Below, piece after piece: positions 22,451-33,988 of a stretch of DNA of 64,000 bases (within the stretch, counting starts at the first letter, position 1; each line of letters opens with the position of its first letter). Below the pieces are notes generated by a model, which saw only the letters and a list, made by a program, of their open reading frames with translations, made no database searches and was not told the DNA's origin. The stretch covers positions 32,061,778 to 32,125,777 of the forward strand of contig OY754979.1 of assembly GCA_963576475.1 (NCBI GenBank), given 5' to 3'. A program made the translations under genes and the position numbers. The DNA is from Molanna angustata (Eukaryota; Arthropoda; Insecta; Trichoptera; Molannidae).

Positions 22451-23807
22451 TAAATAAATTCAGTTTGAAATTTTCTCGCACCAAAGCACCCATAAAAAGC
22501 AGAGAGAAGAAAACCCTCGGGAAATAACAGGCAGTACTCGAACCTTATACGTGACCGAATCAGAAACAGTACGATCAGGGAGATATGTGATATTCAAGAT
22601 ATTGTCAGATGTAGGACACATTAAAGAGACCATGATGTGGAGAGTGAAATGAGATACCTTTGAACTGCCACTGCCACTGGTTTTACACAGTAACAGGAGG
22701 AAGGAAAATAAGGAATATTTGCCTACCTTTTCTGGTCTGGACAAAGCTAAATTTATCCCAATGCTTCCTGATGTTCACCTCACAAAATATTCACAAATAC
22801 AATACTTATAAGTTGGCGTGCTCTTGATGCTGACTGATTTTTTGTAGGCAAATTTGTAGGCATGAAAGGGAGTAGGTAGGATGAAATGCAACAATAATAT
22901 TGAATCTCAAAATATTGATATGTCATGATGTATAGGTTACCTATCCATGTGGGAAATACCACACCTTAACATCCAGTCCAAATTTTGGACAGTTCCTATG
23001 CACTGTGGAAAGACCACACTTTAACATACATGAAAAAACATAGGAAAGAAGGATGCTGCCTGCAGGACCCACAAAAGATGAATGAGCGAACGAACGAACC
23101 AGTAAATGAGCGAATGAATGAATGAACGAATGAAAGAATGAATTATATATTTCCAATAGCAAAAAAATACAAAAGAACAAAATTACAATTTATTTTATAC
23201 CTTAAACACTTTTTTCCACACATTTAGAAATTTTACCGCTTCATTAGACATATTTCGTTCATAGTCATAGATAGAAAGACAGTTGGGATTCTACATCGCG
23301 AAATGCCACAAATTCTGCACAAACAGGCCCCAATGTCTTTCAACAAGTAGATATAATAGAAAGAAGAAGAAGAAGATTTTGAAACGATTGCATCCAATAT
23401 AAGTAGGTAGGTTTCAGTTAGGTAGGAAGTTCAACAGATAAGTAATGAATGTCGGCGCCAGAATATATTTTCTTTTTCCCCAATACGGAGGGGATTTGGG
23501 ACTTTTGTTGGATCAGCAGTTTACTGTATTTAAAGCTTTTACTACATACGGTAGATAAGACTTAGATATATATCTCTGTGGGATTTGTTCAAAGGTGCTG
23601 GACTTTTGTGAAATCAAACTCTAAATCGTAAGACTTAAATAAAATACCAGTTTTTTTTTTTTGAGTCATGTTATATCTACATGTCTAAAAACTCTTAATT
23701 GAAACACTTTCCCTATCCTCTCTCACATCCCACAACTTATATCTCCCTCCTTTCTATGTTGCTATGATTTTACATTTAATAATGTTACGTTTTATCTTTC
23801 TGTATGT
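22451..23807. other. No gene; one tetranucleotide tract
   Basis: A GAAT/GAAC tetranucleotide tract occupies about 23075-23150. The rest shows no repeat match or supported frame. Confidence 0.4.
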
Positions 23808-24365
23808 TTTACTCCTCACTAACCCCAGGGGATATAATGGGGAGTTATGATTTCGCAATTTTTAAGGGTATTTTTTTATTGCAGATTATCAACTAGTATC
23901 ATACTCAGATTGTATTCTGAAAGTTTCATCACAATGTATCTGTGTGTGTGTGCTATGTGCTGTGTGCTATGTACGGCGTGTTATTTTACTTTATCGATTA
24001 TAGACTAAAGTACTCATTCGATTCTTTTAATTTTTTGCAAATATTTATATCTAATACTCGCTTAGACCCCATTAGATTTTGAAGGATATCTGAATAGTGC
24101 TTCTCAATTTTTTCAACTGTCAAATATTTCAAAGTGACCCCAAGTTCAGGAAACTTAAAAAATGAAATTTTTATTTTCAAATTAGTAAATAGGCACATCA
24201 CTCTCATAAAATGGCATTGAAGAGTTTTCAAGTTTTCGTAATGAAATATTTAAATAAAAAATAATTTAACAAACTCATTTCATGAAAATGCTGATTTTTT
24301 TCCATACAAAATTTGAATGACTCGTTAGTGAGGAGTACCTATAGCGTAGGCCACAACCCACTCGT
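23808..24365 (-). repeat. Family X repeat, near-complete
   Basis: Near the ends are 14-bp perfect inverted repeats TACTCCTCACTAAC (23810-23823) and its complement (24324-24337). One flank extends outward into GGCCACAACCCACTCG. Inside is a TG-rich microsatellite-like stretch (TGTGTGTGTGCTATGTGCTG, 23940-23970). Subterminal inverted repeats plus a microsatellite are typical of Helitron-derived DINE-like elements, but I did not find a convincing TC/CTRR pair. No coding capacity. At least five other copies lie in this window. Confidence 0.75.
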
Positions 24366-24402
24366 TTGTAAATTTAATGTACCTATCACAACTTTGGTTG
24401 GT

Positions 24403-24477
24403 TGGAAGAAATTGCGTTATGGCAATAAACCCGCCGTTGTACACATTATAATGTACATGAAGTAAAATAAATAATAA
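24403..24477 (+). repeat. CR1/L2-like LINE 3' hairpin and tail
   Basis: TTGGTTGGAAGAAATTGCGT, TATGGCAATAAACCCGCC and an AAATAAATAATAA tail. The ATTGC/GCAAT stem is retained although its bases differ from the 10102 copy. Confidence 0.65.
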
Positions 24478-24639
24478 CATCATGAATGAAAATGTTTTCA
24501 TAATTACTGGTGAAATTCTCTTCGCCTTACAACACTAAATTAATAAATTTTTAAAAACTTCTTGTTAATATTTATCAAAATTCATTTAAACTTGGCCATA
24601 ATTTCTATTTTTATTTTATTTTGAAAAGTGTTTGGACCT

Positions 24640-24915
24640 GGGGGGCAAATCTAGTCAACCGGCAAAATCAAAACCATCCAAGTATACCCATATCATCTTT
24701 TAACTTATGGAGTTCTACATATTGACCGCTTACCGCCAATACCTCCTATCTTAAATATGTAAAATTTTACAGAAGAGCTCTAACTACTATGAACTTGGCT
24801 TTAAAAAATAGTTAATTGAAATTAGGAGGTATTGGCGGTAAGCGGTCGATATAAATATCTTGAGATGTTATAGAACTCCATAAGATTAATTATATCCATG
24901 ATATGGGTTAACATT
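24640..24915. mobile_element. Palindromic MITE (copy 2) with nested palindrome
   Basis: The outer arms repeat the foldback of 11166-11335 (AAAACCATCCAAGTATACCC on one side, TTATATCCATGATATGGGTT on the other). Between them, 24727-24852 is a second foldback with arms ATTGACCGCTTACCGCCAAT and the complement ending GCGGTCGAT, one mismatch. So one palindromic element landed in another. No coding capacity. Confidence 0.75.
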
Positions 24916-25485
24916 TGGAACTGTTAAGGATAGCCGTACCTGGAAGAGAAGGACCAACAAGGAGCTTTACGATTTAGTCTATAACATCAGCGTAGTCAAA
25001 TTTCTTGAAATAAGCAGCGCTGGTTTGGCATTTGCACCGCGAGGTGGATCTGGAGCTCACTAAAGAGTGTTTCACGATGGTCCATTGGTGCGAAGTGATG
25101 GCAGACAACTGCGTTGGTTGGATGGTGTCGCGATGAATTGTCGTTTGCTGGGCCACGATGGAGTTCGCGTGCTAATTCCACGCCGGAGGACGCTATAGGA
25201 CTCTTTGGTCCTGTTCATCCCCGACGTAGCCGCAACGTCAGACAACACAATATCCTCCTATCCGCGAGTTCAACCACTACCTCCGAGAGTTCAACCTCAA
25301 ACGTGGGGGCCACCGCTCGATATCGTTCGCAGGGGCAAGCCCCTAAGCACACCGATCAAGTCGTTTGCTGGGCCAGATAAACTGTAAATTGGCAGTCAGT
25401 GACAGAGCAGGATGGCGAAATTTCTTGCAGGAAGCGAATACCCGCCAAGGGTTGTAACGTTGAAGATGAAGATGAATTAGATATA
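24916..25485 (+). pseudogene. LINE C-terminal relic with GATGAA tail
   Basis: Broken frames give RTWKRRTNKELYDLVYNISV, VVKFL..., LRWLDGV and, near the end, VSDRAGWRNFLQEANTRQGL. The last matches the DRxxWRxxLxEAxTRxGL end of several insect non-LTR elements. The tail is GATGAAGATGAA. The middle (25120-25380) is GC-rich and open in several frames, but it is not identified. Confidence 0.6.
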
Positions 25486-26690
25486 CATCAACAGAGACGC
25501 AGAAAACAACGGCAATATACCTTATTTATATTCCCATTTCAATATTATACCTTTGAGTATAATTTTCCACAAGGGTGATTTCAATTTGTAGTGTTTTGTG
25601 AGGAAATTTCACAAAGAATATTCATTCGTTGCATGAAATGGTCTTCGGTAGTTACCCGAGTTCTGCAAATCCAAGAGAGAGAGAAAATTCCACAAAATGC
25701 TCCACTCCACAGAATTTCATAGAATTCCAAGCTATTGTTTGTATCGGTGAATAGATTCGTTTGAATGCGCTTTTCCACAATTTAAATTCAAAACGAAATA
25801 TCAATTTAATACTTTGCCACGATCTTACGTGCATTTTGCGATTGTTGTTGGAATACCTATAGTTTTAATAAATTATATGTAGGTACCAGACTTTTTATTT
25901 CACTTTGTATAGTTTCTCTGGCAACTTAGAGACACGATGCCAAATCTTCAAATTCAACTCAACTCGCACTCAATAGCTAGTTGCCATATTTTGGAGACTT
26001 CGTTTCAAAAATCCAGACAGACAATCGATAGCGAGATAGCATGGGTTCAGGAGTCAGATATATGTATGTATAATTAACTGCTCTAAGTTTACGGTATTGT
26101 AGCTGCGCTCCTCATTAGCTGCAATTTGTATATCCTCGACAGTTCTCGAAGATTGACCTACCTACTACAGATCATCGCCGTTCGTACAAACCAATCGTGA
26201 AGCCCTTCATGCGTCAACCGTCTAACTAAATAGTGTCGCGTTTATCGTAGTTTATTTATTGCGACCTTAGAAATCACGAACAGCTGAATTATTATCAAAT
26301 TATATCAACTTTCATAAGAATATACTAATGTTGATCATTAGAGTAAATCTTTTTTGAAACTCTTCATCGAATAGCATATCAAATATTGAACTGACTGACT
26401 TATGCGATATTATATTTGAAGGTCGATGTTTACATTATAAATCTTTTGAACACGCACATCTATATAATGCTTCTCATAATTTCAGACCTTATGTTCCTTC
26501 ACAGCATACAAAATGGAAACAAAGAATGCTATGAAATTATTACCAATATTAAATTTAATACATCTACTCATACTCCGTCATTTTTCGTCTCCAATATCTG
26601 TAAAACAAAAACGCTCCGATTAACAGAATGATAAACTTAGACAACTCTTATGAAAAAAATGCTGACTTAGACATATTTTTTTATTCACAT
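25486..26690. other. No feature recognised
   Basis: No repeat match to the rest of the window. Frames are at most 71 codons and without domain. Confidence 0.4.
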
Positions 26691-27902
26691 AATACTAGTT
26701 GCATGTAACACATGAGATCCAACTGTCGATAGCGATAGTATGTATAGTTGAAGAATATGTACCAAACTATAAACCCATAGATACAAATTATTGAATATTT
26801 TCAGATATTTTGTTTTCTATACAACATATGTAGGTATGTATGTCAAGATAGGATAGTATGGAGGAAGATCCTTTTTCCTACCCAGAATATGCAAATAGCA
26901 TGATGGTATGTATGTATGTTTGGAGATGAAGTATCAAACTATTAAGTCTTCTTACATATTGTGTATAGGCGACTGCCATACAAAATGTATGAAGCGATGT
27001 CGTCACTAAATTCAATTTTAAAAAAATTGTTAAAAAAAAATTGAGATCTTCTACTACAATTGTAATATTTTTTATAGAAAATTAAATTATCTAGTTGGGG
27101 TGTTTCGGCTTTTTTCGATAATTGTAAAAGTTTTGGAAATATAGGCAGTTAAACTCATAAATTTATCATAAAAAAAATATTTTTCTTAATAAAAAATGTT
27201 TGAGAAACCCTGGAATTTTTTTGAATAAACTAATTTGAGATTTTGTATTTGTCTATGTTTGTACCAATTTTCAGCGTTTTAGCGTTTATGGTTTCTGAGA
27301 TATATGGAAAAATAAAATAAAAATTCAAAAGTTGATAACCCCTGACTGAAACAAAAATTCAAAATTCCGAGTATAAATGTTTTGTAGGCCTGTCACTGTT
27401 TATATATTCTGAAATTTTAGGCTCTGTAAATTGAGCGGATCAAAAGTTATAAGGGGGGGGGGACACACACACAGACACACAGACACACACACATACACAC
27501 AGACACACGAAATGTTCTACTCCGAATTCTGAGTAAATCCGTGTACGGAACATATATGCTGCGAAGCCTCTAAGTTGGTGTTTTTTGACAAGTTGGAAAA
27601 GCCGTGAAAAAAGTAGACCTCTCCATACAATAAGCATGATGACTAATTTTGAAAAACTATCTCACGATGTTTTTACGCATTCACTGTTTTCAAATATATA
27701 TACATTTCTACATAAAATAAAGGTTTAGTAGCAAAAATCGCCATTTTAAAATCAAATTTGACATTTACGCCAAAAAAAGCTTGTAGTATCATGGCGGCTG
27801 CCGACCCTGACGGTGACGTCATGGTATCGTAAACTGCATATCACTACTATATGTAATATATGTGTTCTAAGACGATTTGTGTATTTATAATCAATTCAAA
27901 AG

Positions 27903-28095
27903 TGCATAAGCGTTGTGCGGTCCCTAAATGTACAAACACGACGAAAAAAACACCTACTGAGGTATTTGTTTTCGTCCCACGCGAAAAAAAAAGAGAAATA
28001 AGTGATTAAATTTCGCACGGCGAGACACAAGTGAATTTTATTAAGTGCGCGTTTACAATGAAGTACAGTATTTGTTCCCCCACTTTTAGCTCTCA
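27903..28095 (+). pseudogene. Decayed THAP zinc-finger domain
   Basis: From 27907 the frame reads KRCAVPKCTNTTKKTPTEVF and VFVPREKK. It then shifts by one base in an A run near 27985. The shifted frame gives LNFARRDTSEFY with a stop where the family has tryptophan, then VRVYNEVQY. TGTTCC and CACTTT near 28072-28085 would supply the CS..HF end after another shift. The C-x4-C start, the (F/V)xxVP and W....RRD core and the C..HF end match insect THAP domains, which bind DNA. Two shifts and stops show it is dead. Confidence 0.75.
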
Positions 28096-28789
28096 ATAAT
28101 ATAATATTTACCATTATTTAGGCAATAAGCATATAAAGAACTTCATTAATGTCCAAACGTCAAAATAGGCCATCATAAGTTTCCCGCGTATGTTTTTAGC
28201 TTATGAACACATAATGTAGAGAGAAGAAGGAGCATATTTTATCGATTTTCGAGATGTAAGTTGTATTTAAATTACAGATAAATAAAGTACTTATATGTAC
28301 TTATTATTAAGTTTTTACGTTTCGAAATTCTGATGAACAAAAGTCTTTGTTCGACGCAAAGAAATATCCGACCATCAAAAGTTCCATTCTAGTTAAGAGT
28401 AGTTAAGACAGGCAGAAAAATAACTACTATGGCTGCTATTGCTAAAAATAACGATAGCAGATAAATATAGCTTGTTATGAACACAATACAAATAACGAGC
28501 GCTATGTAATAATTCGTATGCTGCTAAAATTGTAACGATGTTTTAAAACGCATGCTTCGCGTAATCGCCGTCGTTTCGCAAATCGCTTCATTGCATGAAA
28601 AAAATATAGCTTGCTAGTTTAGTTTGGCAGTGACCAGCATCATAACATGTCGAACGTTCGTCAGCTCACCATCGCGTGACAAAATTGTAGAATACTAAAA
28701 CTAAATTAGTTTACCATACGTTGCGAGCGTTCATTATTTATTTATTTATTCAATAAAAACTAAGTTACATACAAAATACAATTAACATA

Positions 28790-29375
28790 GGCCCGATATT
28801 ACAGTCGGCCCTCAACTCATTGAGTTTGCCAAACTCAAGATTAATGTTAAGGGGAGATTGAATCCATTTCCGTATTACAGTGCAATATGACATGTCAGTT
28901 ACTAAATCTTCAATTATAGACATATTTCACTTTTTCTGTGGTTATTATCTGTCAAATTTAAATAACCTCAAATAATACGAAATACAAAACGGGACGCTAC
29001 GACTTTAAATACCATTGTTTTATTATCCAACATGGTAAATTTAATTTTTTTCACCAAAATAATGCTTTTAAATGCCCGTGTTCGTTTCAATACGGCTGTC
29101 AGTTTGTTTTGTTGTGTGGCGCCACCTTCGATACAACACTGAAACTACACACGTTGCCTAACGCCTCTAGTGATAGAAACTGAAACTACACGAGTTGCCT
29201 AGCAAATGACAGTTGACTCACAGTTAAGTACTTAATCTGCCAGAAACATTGAATTAAATATTTGTCGTTTTAGTGACGTATTTGAGGGAAGATTAGGTCT
29301 AAACGGACACTGTAATACGCTATATTTTTGTAAAACTTGAGTTTAGCTCTTAAACTGACACTGTAATACCGGCCC
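28790..29375. mobile_element. PIF/Harbinger-like MITE with ATA duplication
   Basis: Ends are inverted repeats: GGCCCGATATTACAGT on the left and ACTGTAATACCGGCCC on the right. The subterminal word AAACTCAAG is also inverted. ATA flanks both sides (28787-28789 and 29376-29378), a 3-bp duplication as expected for Harbinger-type elements. No coding capacity. It sits inside the THAP element. Confidence 0.8.
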
Positions 29376-30480
29376 ATAGTGTCCCCCGATAGGTAGGCGA
29401 GTATCTAGGTAAATTGAAACTATTTGCTTTGATGAATACTTGTTCCATTTATATTTAATTTGTTTTAGTTTTAAGTATTTAATTAAAATATTAATATATC
29501 GATAACACCAAAATAAACATAGTCCAGACCGACAATTAATGCGTATATTGTATTGAAGACTATCAGAAGAATTGACGCGACCATACTATGACGTCGTGCG
29601 CTCTGATTGTTTTTTCTCATAAAATGGCGGACTAACACATTTTGTATTTTTATATTTATAATATTCATTCCTTTAAAATGAAAATAAGTACATTTTTTAA
29701 ATCTTTATAACCTATTTTATTTTTTAAAATCATAATTTCAATGATTTTTTTCTTACAGTCATCACACCTATTACATATTTTAATATATTAATCATAATAT
29801 GTATATGAATCATAACAGTTATCCCATATGTATATTAGATTCATCATAATACATTGTGTATTTCCATTTCAACCTCATGTAACACTGTACAACTCCCACA
29901 AACAATATAATTACATCATTTTATTTTATAATCAAGCAATGAAAGCCACCAAGTTATTTATTTCTGAAACGTTAAATATTCTCCACCACGTTACAATACT
30001 CGGTGCGTGTTATAACAGATGCGTCAACGATTCAATAGAGCGGATAGCGATATTATTTGGTTTATTGTCCCAAATAAACCAAATAAATCAATAAATAAAA
30101 ATAGCATGTTAAAAATAAGCAGCATATTCCATATAGCTTGTTATGAAAAAAATAGCCATTTCGAACAACACAACAGTTGACAGTAACAAACACAATTGAC
30201 AGTGACAATATGGTGACGTCATGCGATCTGATTGGTGTTTCACATAAAATGGCGGACAAACATATTTTGTATTTTTATTTTAATAATATTAATATTATTC
30301 GCTCTTTTAAAATGAAAATAAATATATTTTTTCAAATCTTTATAACATATTTTATTTTATAAAATCATAATTTCAATGATTTTTTCTTACTGTCATCACG
30401 CCTATTCTCGCGTATTCTGGCTTGATACATTGTCGATATGTTAAGAGAACAAAGTTCTCCTGAACAAATCGACAGTTGGA

Positions 30481-31198
30481 TGACATTCTAAAACAAACTT
30501 ATATCTAACATCGTGACATTATAACAATAAACAACTAGGTACTGATTAATTTTATTTTTCCCACCCTCAGCAATATACATTTTTTTTCTTCTTCACTTAT
30601 GAATCCGTCAATATATGTTCGTCTATCATGTATATACACACATGCACAATGCACACCCACCCTCACACATACACATACACAACCACACATTCACACTCTT
30701 TCTAGTTAAGTCTTTAACACACACATACTTATTGTTACTCTTCTCTCATGCGTGCACCCACATTAATTCACACTTTTGTATTGTCTTATTTTGATATAAG
30801 GTAGGTATAGTACGTAAGAGGTACATGTTGTTTTTGTATTATTATTTATTTACTTTTAATAATTATATACATGTACTGTGTGCTGTCCTTTGTAAAATAA
30901 AATAAAATAAATCTATTGAATCTACAATAATAATAATAACAACAATAATAATATATTTATTTAACATAAGAAAAGAAAACTTACAGAAACAATACACCAC
31001 AGAGACCACTCAGTATTTATATAAAAACAAACAAAAAAATATACAAAACAAAAAACATGATAAACAAAATAATAATAATAATAAAAAAAAAAACATGGGT
31101 GCTCCCTGATTGGCATCATTCCATCACTTTACCTATGTCTATCTAACTATGAATAATTCCTGTTTTTAGTAAGGACAATATCAATGTATTTCCACTAC
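30481..31198. other. No gene; CA-rich and AAT tracts
   Basis: CACACA-rich stretch near 30630-30690 and AATAATAAT tracts near 30925-30960 and 31065-31085. No coding element seen. Confidence 0.4.
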
Positions 31199-31209
31199 GC
31201 TTTTACATC

Positions 31210-31820
31210 TCTCTCTCTCTCTCGTTAGCCGTCCACTCCTGGACAAAGGCCTCCTCCATTTCTCTCCACTTTGCTCTGTCTTGAGCTGCCTGCATCCAGT
31301 TTATACCAGCATATCTTACAATGTCGTCTCTCCATCGCAATGGTGGCCTCCCCACGCTCCTGGTTGCTGCTCTTGGTCTCCATGTTATTTTTTCTCCACT
31401 CTTTTTGGCCATCTGTCATCTGAGCTTCTGGCCACGTGACCTGCCCACCGCCATTTTAGAGTTGCTATACGTTTGGCGACATTCTTGTTTGTTGCCTAAT
31501 TATTTGATTCCGCACTCTATCTCTCAAGGTTATACCCAACATGGCTCTTTCCATGGCTCTTTGAGTAATCCTTATTTTTTCCATGCTTCGTTTGGTCAGT
31601 GTCGCAGTCTCTAAGCCATATGTTGCTACTGGTGATATGCACGTTTCGTATACTTTCCGCTTAAGGTTTATGGGTATTTTGCGGTTTTTAAGTATATGAC
31701 CCATTTTCCCAAAGGCTGCCCAGCTTAGTCCAATTCTTCTTTGGACTTCAGCAGTTTGGTTTTCTCTGCCCAATTGTATGGTGTGCCCCAAATATACATA
31801 GTGTTTTACATTTTCAATTT
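31210..31820 (-). pseudogene. HmRTE-like LINE fragment, GA tail, 11-bp TSD
   Basis: Minus frames in order: MGHTIQLGRENQTAEVQRRI, LSWAAFGKMGHIL, KVYETCISPVATYGLETATL, ERAMLGITLRDRVRNQIIR, then after a frame change KKSGEKITWRPRAATRSVGR, PPLRWRDDIVRYAGINWMQA and AQDRAKWREMEEAFVQEWTA. A GAGAGA tail follows (31210-31224 on the plus strand as TCTCTC). The perfect duplication GCTTTTACATC lies at 31199-31209 and 31821-31831. This is the same RTE group as 8957-9622 but a different lineage. Confidence 0.92.
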
Positions 31821-31831
31821 GCTTTTACATC

Positions 31832-32325
31832 ATGTGATAGAAATTTCAATCAATTGAATTAAAAAAAATATCAATATAAGAAACAATATACACATACACA
31901 TACATTATATCAATATGGAGTCAATCGAATATATGGTTCGGGCGACAAAATAGCTATCATATGATAGTACATGGTTTAATAATATCCGCACACTTTTGAA
32001 TAAAGTTTTGTAAACAGATCACACAAAACACCAGCTTGGAAAGTTTCAAGATTGATGTAAGTCCCAAGGCTTCATGGGGATTAGGAGATGACTTGAAAGA
32101 AATTCGAAACCAATCTGCATGCATATTCCCTCAGCGAAATCATCCCTAAAAATAATACAAGTTCCTACAAATGTTATAGAAATACCTACCGTTACCAATA
32201 TCCTAGACTTCTATTAAAATACCTACCAGAGAACCAATTTACGAAATCCCACACGAAGTTGCAATGTTAGCAAAAAAAGTTCAGAAAGTATAATATATTA
32301 TCAAAATTTGACAAATTTTCGATAC
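31832..32325. other. No feature recognised
   Basis: AT-rich, no match. Confidence 0.4.
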
Positions 32326-32328
32326 ACT

Positions 32329-32965
32329 TCTTCTTCTTCTTTAAGTGCCCTGTTGGGTCCCCCCAACGTCGGCGATCACTCCGGCGAATGTCTCCCTGTC
32401 CTGGGCTGCTCGGAACAGCTCCTCCACACTCCGGATGCCGGTCCATTCTCTCACATTGCGCAGCCAGGACATCTGTTTTCTACCGGGTCCTCGGCGTCCC
32501 TCAATCTTGCCCTCCAAGATGAGCTGCGAGAAGGCGAATCCAAGAAGGCGATATTTATCTCCACGCAGCACATGACCCAGGTATGAGATTTTTCGGACCT
32601 TGATGGTAGACAACAACTCCCTATTTGCTCTAGCTCGCCTCAGGACTTCTGTATTGGTTACCATATCTGTCCTGGGAATTCTGAGCATTCGTCGATGGAG
32701 CCACATTTCAAATGCTTCCTGTCTGTTCATCATACTGACTTTCAAGGTCCACGTCTCGCATCCATACAATAAAACAGACCACACATAGCATCTTATCACT
32801 CTTTGTCGGAGTTTCAGGTTTATGTTGTCGTTATAGAAGAGTGTTTTCATTTTTTTAAATGCAGCTCTTGCTGCCTCAATTCTGCATTTAACCTCCACAT
32901 CCGGGTCAAGGATTTGCATGTGCATGCTGCCGAGGTATTTAAACTTCTCCACTCTTTCGACGGCC
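32329..32965 (-). pseudogene. RTE-like LINE C-terminal ORF, AAG tail
   Basis: A 203-codon uninterrupted minus frame (32952-32341) reads VEKFKYLGSMHMQ, VKCRIEAARAAFKKMKTLF, RVIRCYVWSVLLYGCETWTL, FEMWLHRRMLRIPRTD, RKISYLGHVLRGDKYRLL, GKIEGRRGPGRKQMSWLRNV, REWTGI and AAQDRETFAGVIADV. This is a standard RTE-like C terminus after the RT core. The tail is AAGAAGAAG (plus strand CTTCTTCTT at 32329). The 5' end is truncated. With its long open frame it is probably among the younger copies. A much older relative lies at 62000-62195. Confidence 0.9.
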
Positions 32966-33055
32966 GTTCAAATGCATCATTGATTTATCACTTATAGATT
33001 TTAAATATGTATAGGTAGATACCGGCGCTCTAAAAAAATGTATTATATATGGTCA

Positions 33056-33160
33056 AGGTATGTATGTATGTATGCATGGTATATGAAGGATGCGTAGGGA
33101 ACGGACTAAGGATGAATACCAGCAAATCAAAGACAATGAAACCCAATTTATAATGTCGAT
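33056..33160 (+). pseudogene. YADD-type LINE fragment
   Basis: Following a GTATGTATGTAT stretch it reads VYEGCVGNGLRMNTSKSKTM, matching the part just after the YADD box in the 17 kb copy. Confidence 0.6.
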
Positions 33161-33225
33161 ACTACACAGTTAATTACTTACTTTTTAATTGAAGTTAAAT
33201 CTAAAGTGATAAAGCAATCAATATG

Positions 33226-33228
<3 letters not shown>

Positions 33229-33272
<44 letters not shown>
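33229..33272. repeat. GT dinucleotide repeat
   Basis: About 22 uninterrupted GT units. No Helitron sequence adjoins it. Confidence 0.97.
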
Positions 33273-33273
<1 letters not shown>

Positions 33274-33988
33274 GTTTCACGCCTTTTGAAAAACCAAGAG
33301 CATCTAAAAATCTAATTTATGTGCGAACGTGTACCAGTATACCAGTGTCACGCTAAAAATAATGCGATTAAAATGCTGAATTTTAAAGATATTTCAATAA
33401 TTATTTTTTTCATACAAAATTTTCCAAGTCATATCTGTCAAAAAAGTGTACATTTTGCACGCAAATATCTGTTAGTTTAAAAGTTAGAAGTACGTATTTA
33501 CACGAAAAAAATATATTTTCAAGTATAACTTAGCTTTTAAGTGAAAAACATGGTGAATATTTTGTCTAATTATAAAATAATATACCTTTGAAATAAATGT
33601 GATTATGAAATAATAAAATGAAACACAAGACATTACAGCAAGTTTTAAGACATATATTGTAAAAGTCTGTTAATTATTAGTAAAGATATAGGCGTAATAA
33701 AATTGCATAATTTGTTTAAAATATTTGATTTTTCTGACAATTTTCATTTTTATGGCATCGAACAAACCAATGTAGGTACCTTCATATTCAAAAAATGTCT
33801 CCATAACATTTGATATTTTTCACATGTTGGAACATGGTTACTATGGTAACGGACACATTCTGATATTCAAATAAAATTTGTTATAAATCGAATTCGAATT
33901 AATTTAGAACATCATTGTAGGTAGGTACCTACATACCTAATACTTACTACTTAAAAACCAAGAATATAGGTACTGATTTTGTATAGGA
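33273..33988. other. No feature recognised
   Basis: A weak resemblance to 45900-46190 (AAGTATAACTTAG, ATGGTGAATATTTTGT words) suggests an old shared repeat. Nothing else. Confidence 0.35.

Larger units (their letters stand above)
27632..30403 (+). mobile_element. THAP-domain DNA transposon inside Helitron H2
   Basis: A 2772-bp insertion with 12-bp imperfect terminal inverted repeats: AAGCATGATGAC at 27632 and the complement of AGGCGTGATGAC at 30392-30403. Near its left end a decayed THAP zinc-finger frame remains. The right 290 bp are partly duplicated (29480-29775 and 30110-30403). CATGATG is also how Drosophila P-element ends begin, and P-type transposases carry an N-terminal THAP. However, the target duplication seems to be only AT, not the 8 bp expected of P. 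Superfamily is therefore open. Confidence 0.7.
26695..30480 (-). mobile_element. Helitron family copy H2, interrupted
   Basis: The copy runs 26695-27631, then resumes at 30404-30480 after a 2.77-kb insertion. The CTAG end (complement CTAGTTGCATGTAACACATG) lies at 26695. The TC end (complement AAATCGACAGTTGGA) lies at 30480. It contains the family GT microsatellite (27460-27508) and the LINE-derived segment. The split falls in the word CCATACAATTCTCGCG. The element-sense flanks are A before TC and T after CTAG, as for canonical Helitrons. Confidence 0.9.

Noticed and set aside
25114..25387. Overlapping 88- and 60-codon plus frames in a GC-rich stretch
   Set aside because: They lie within a LINE relic (VSDRAGWRNFLQEANTRQGL end) and show no independent domain.
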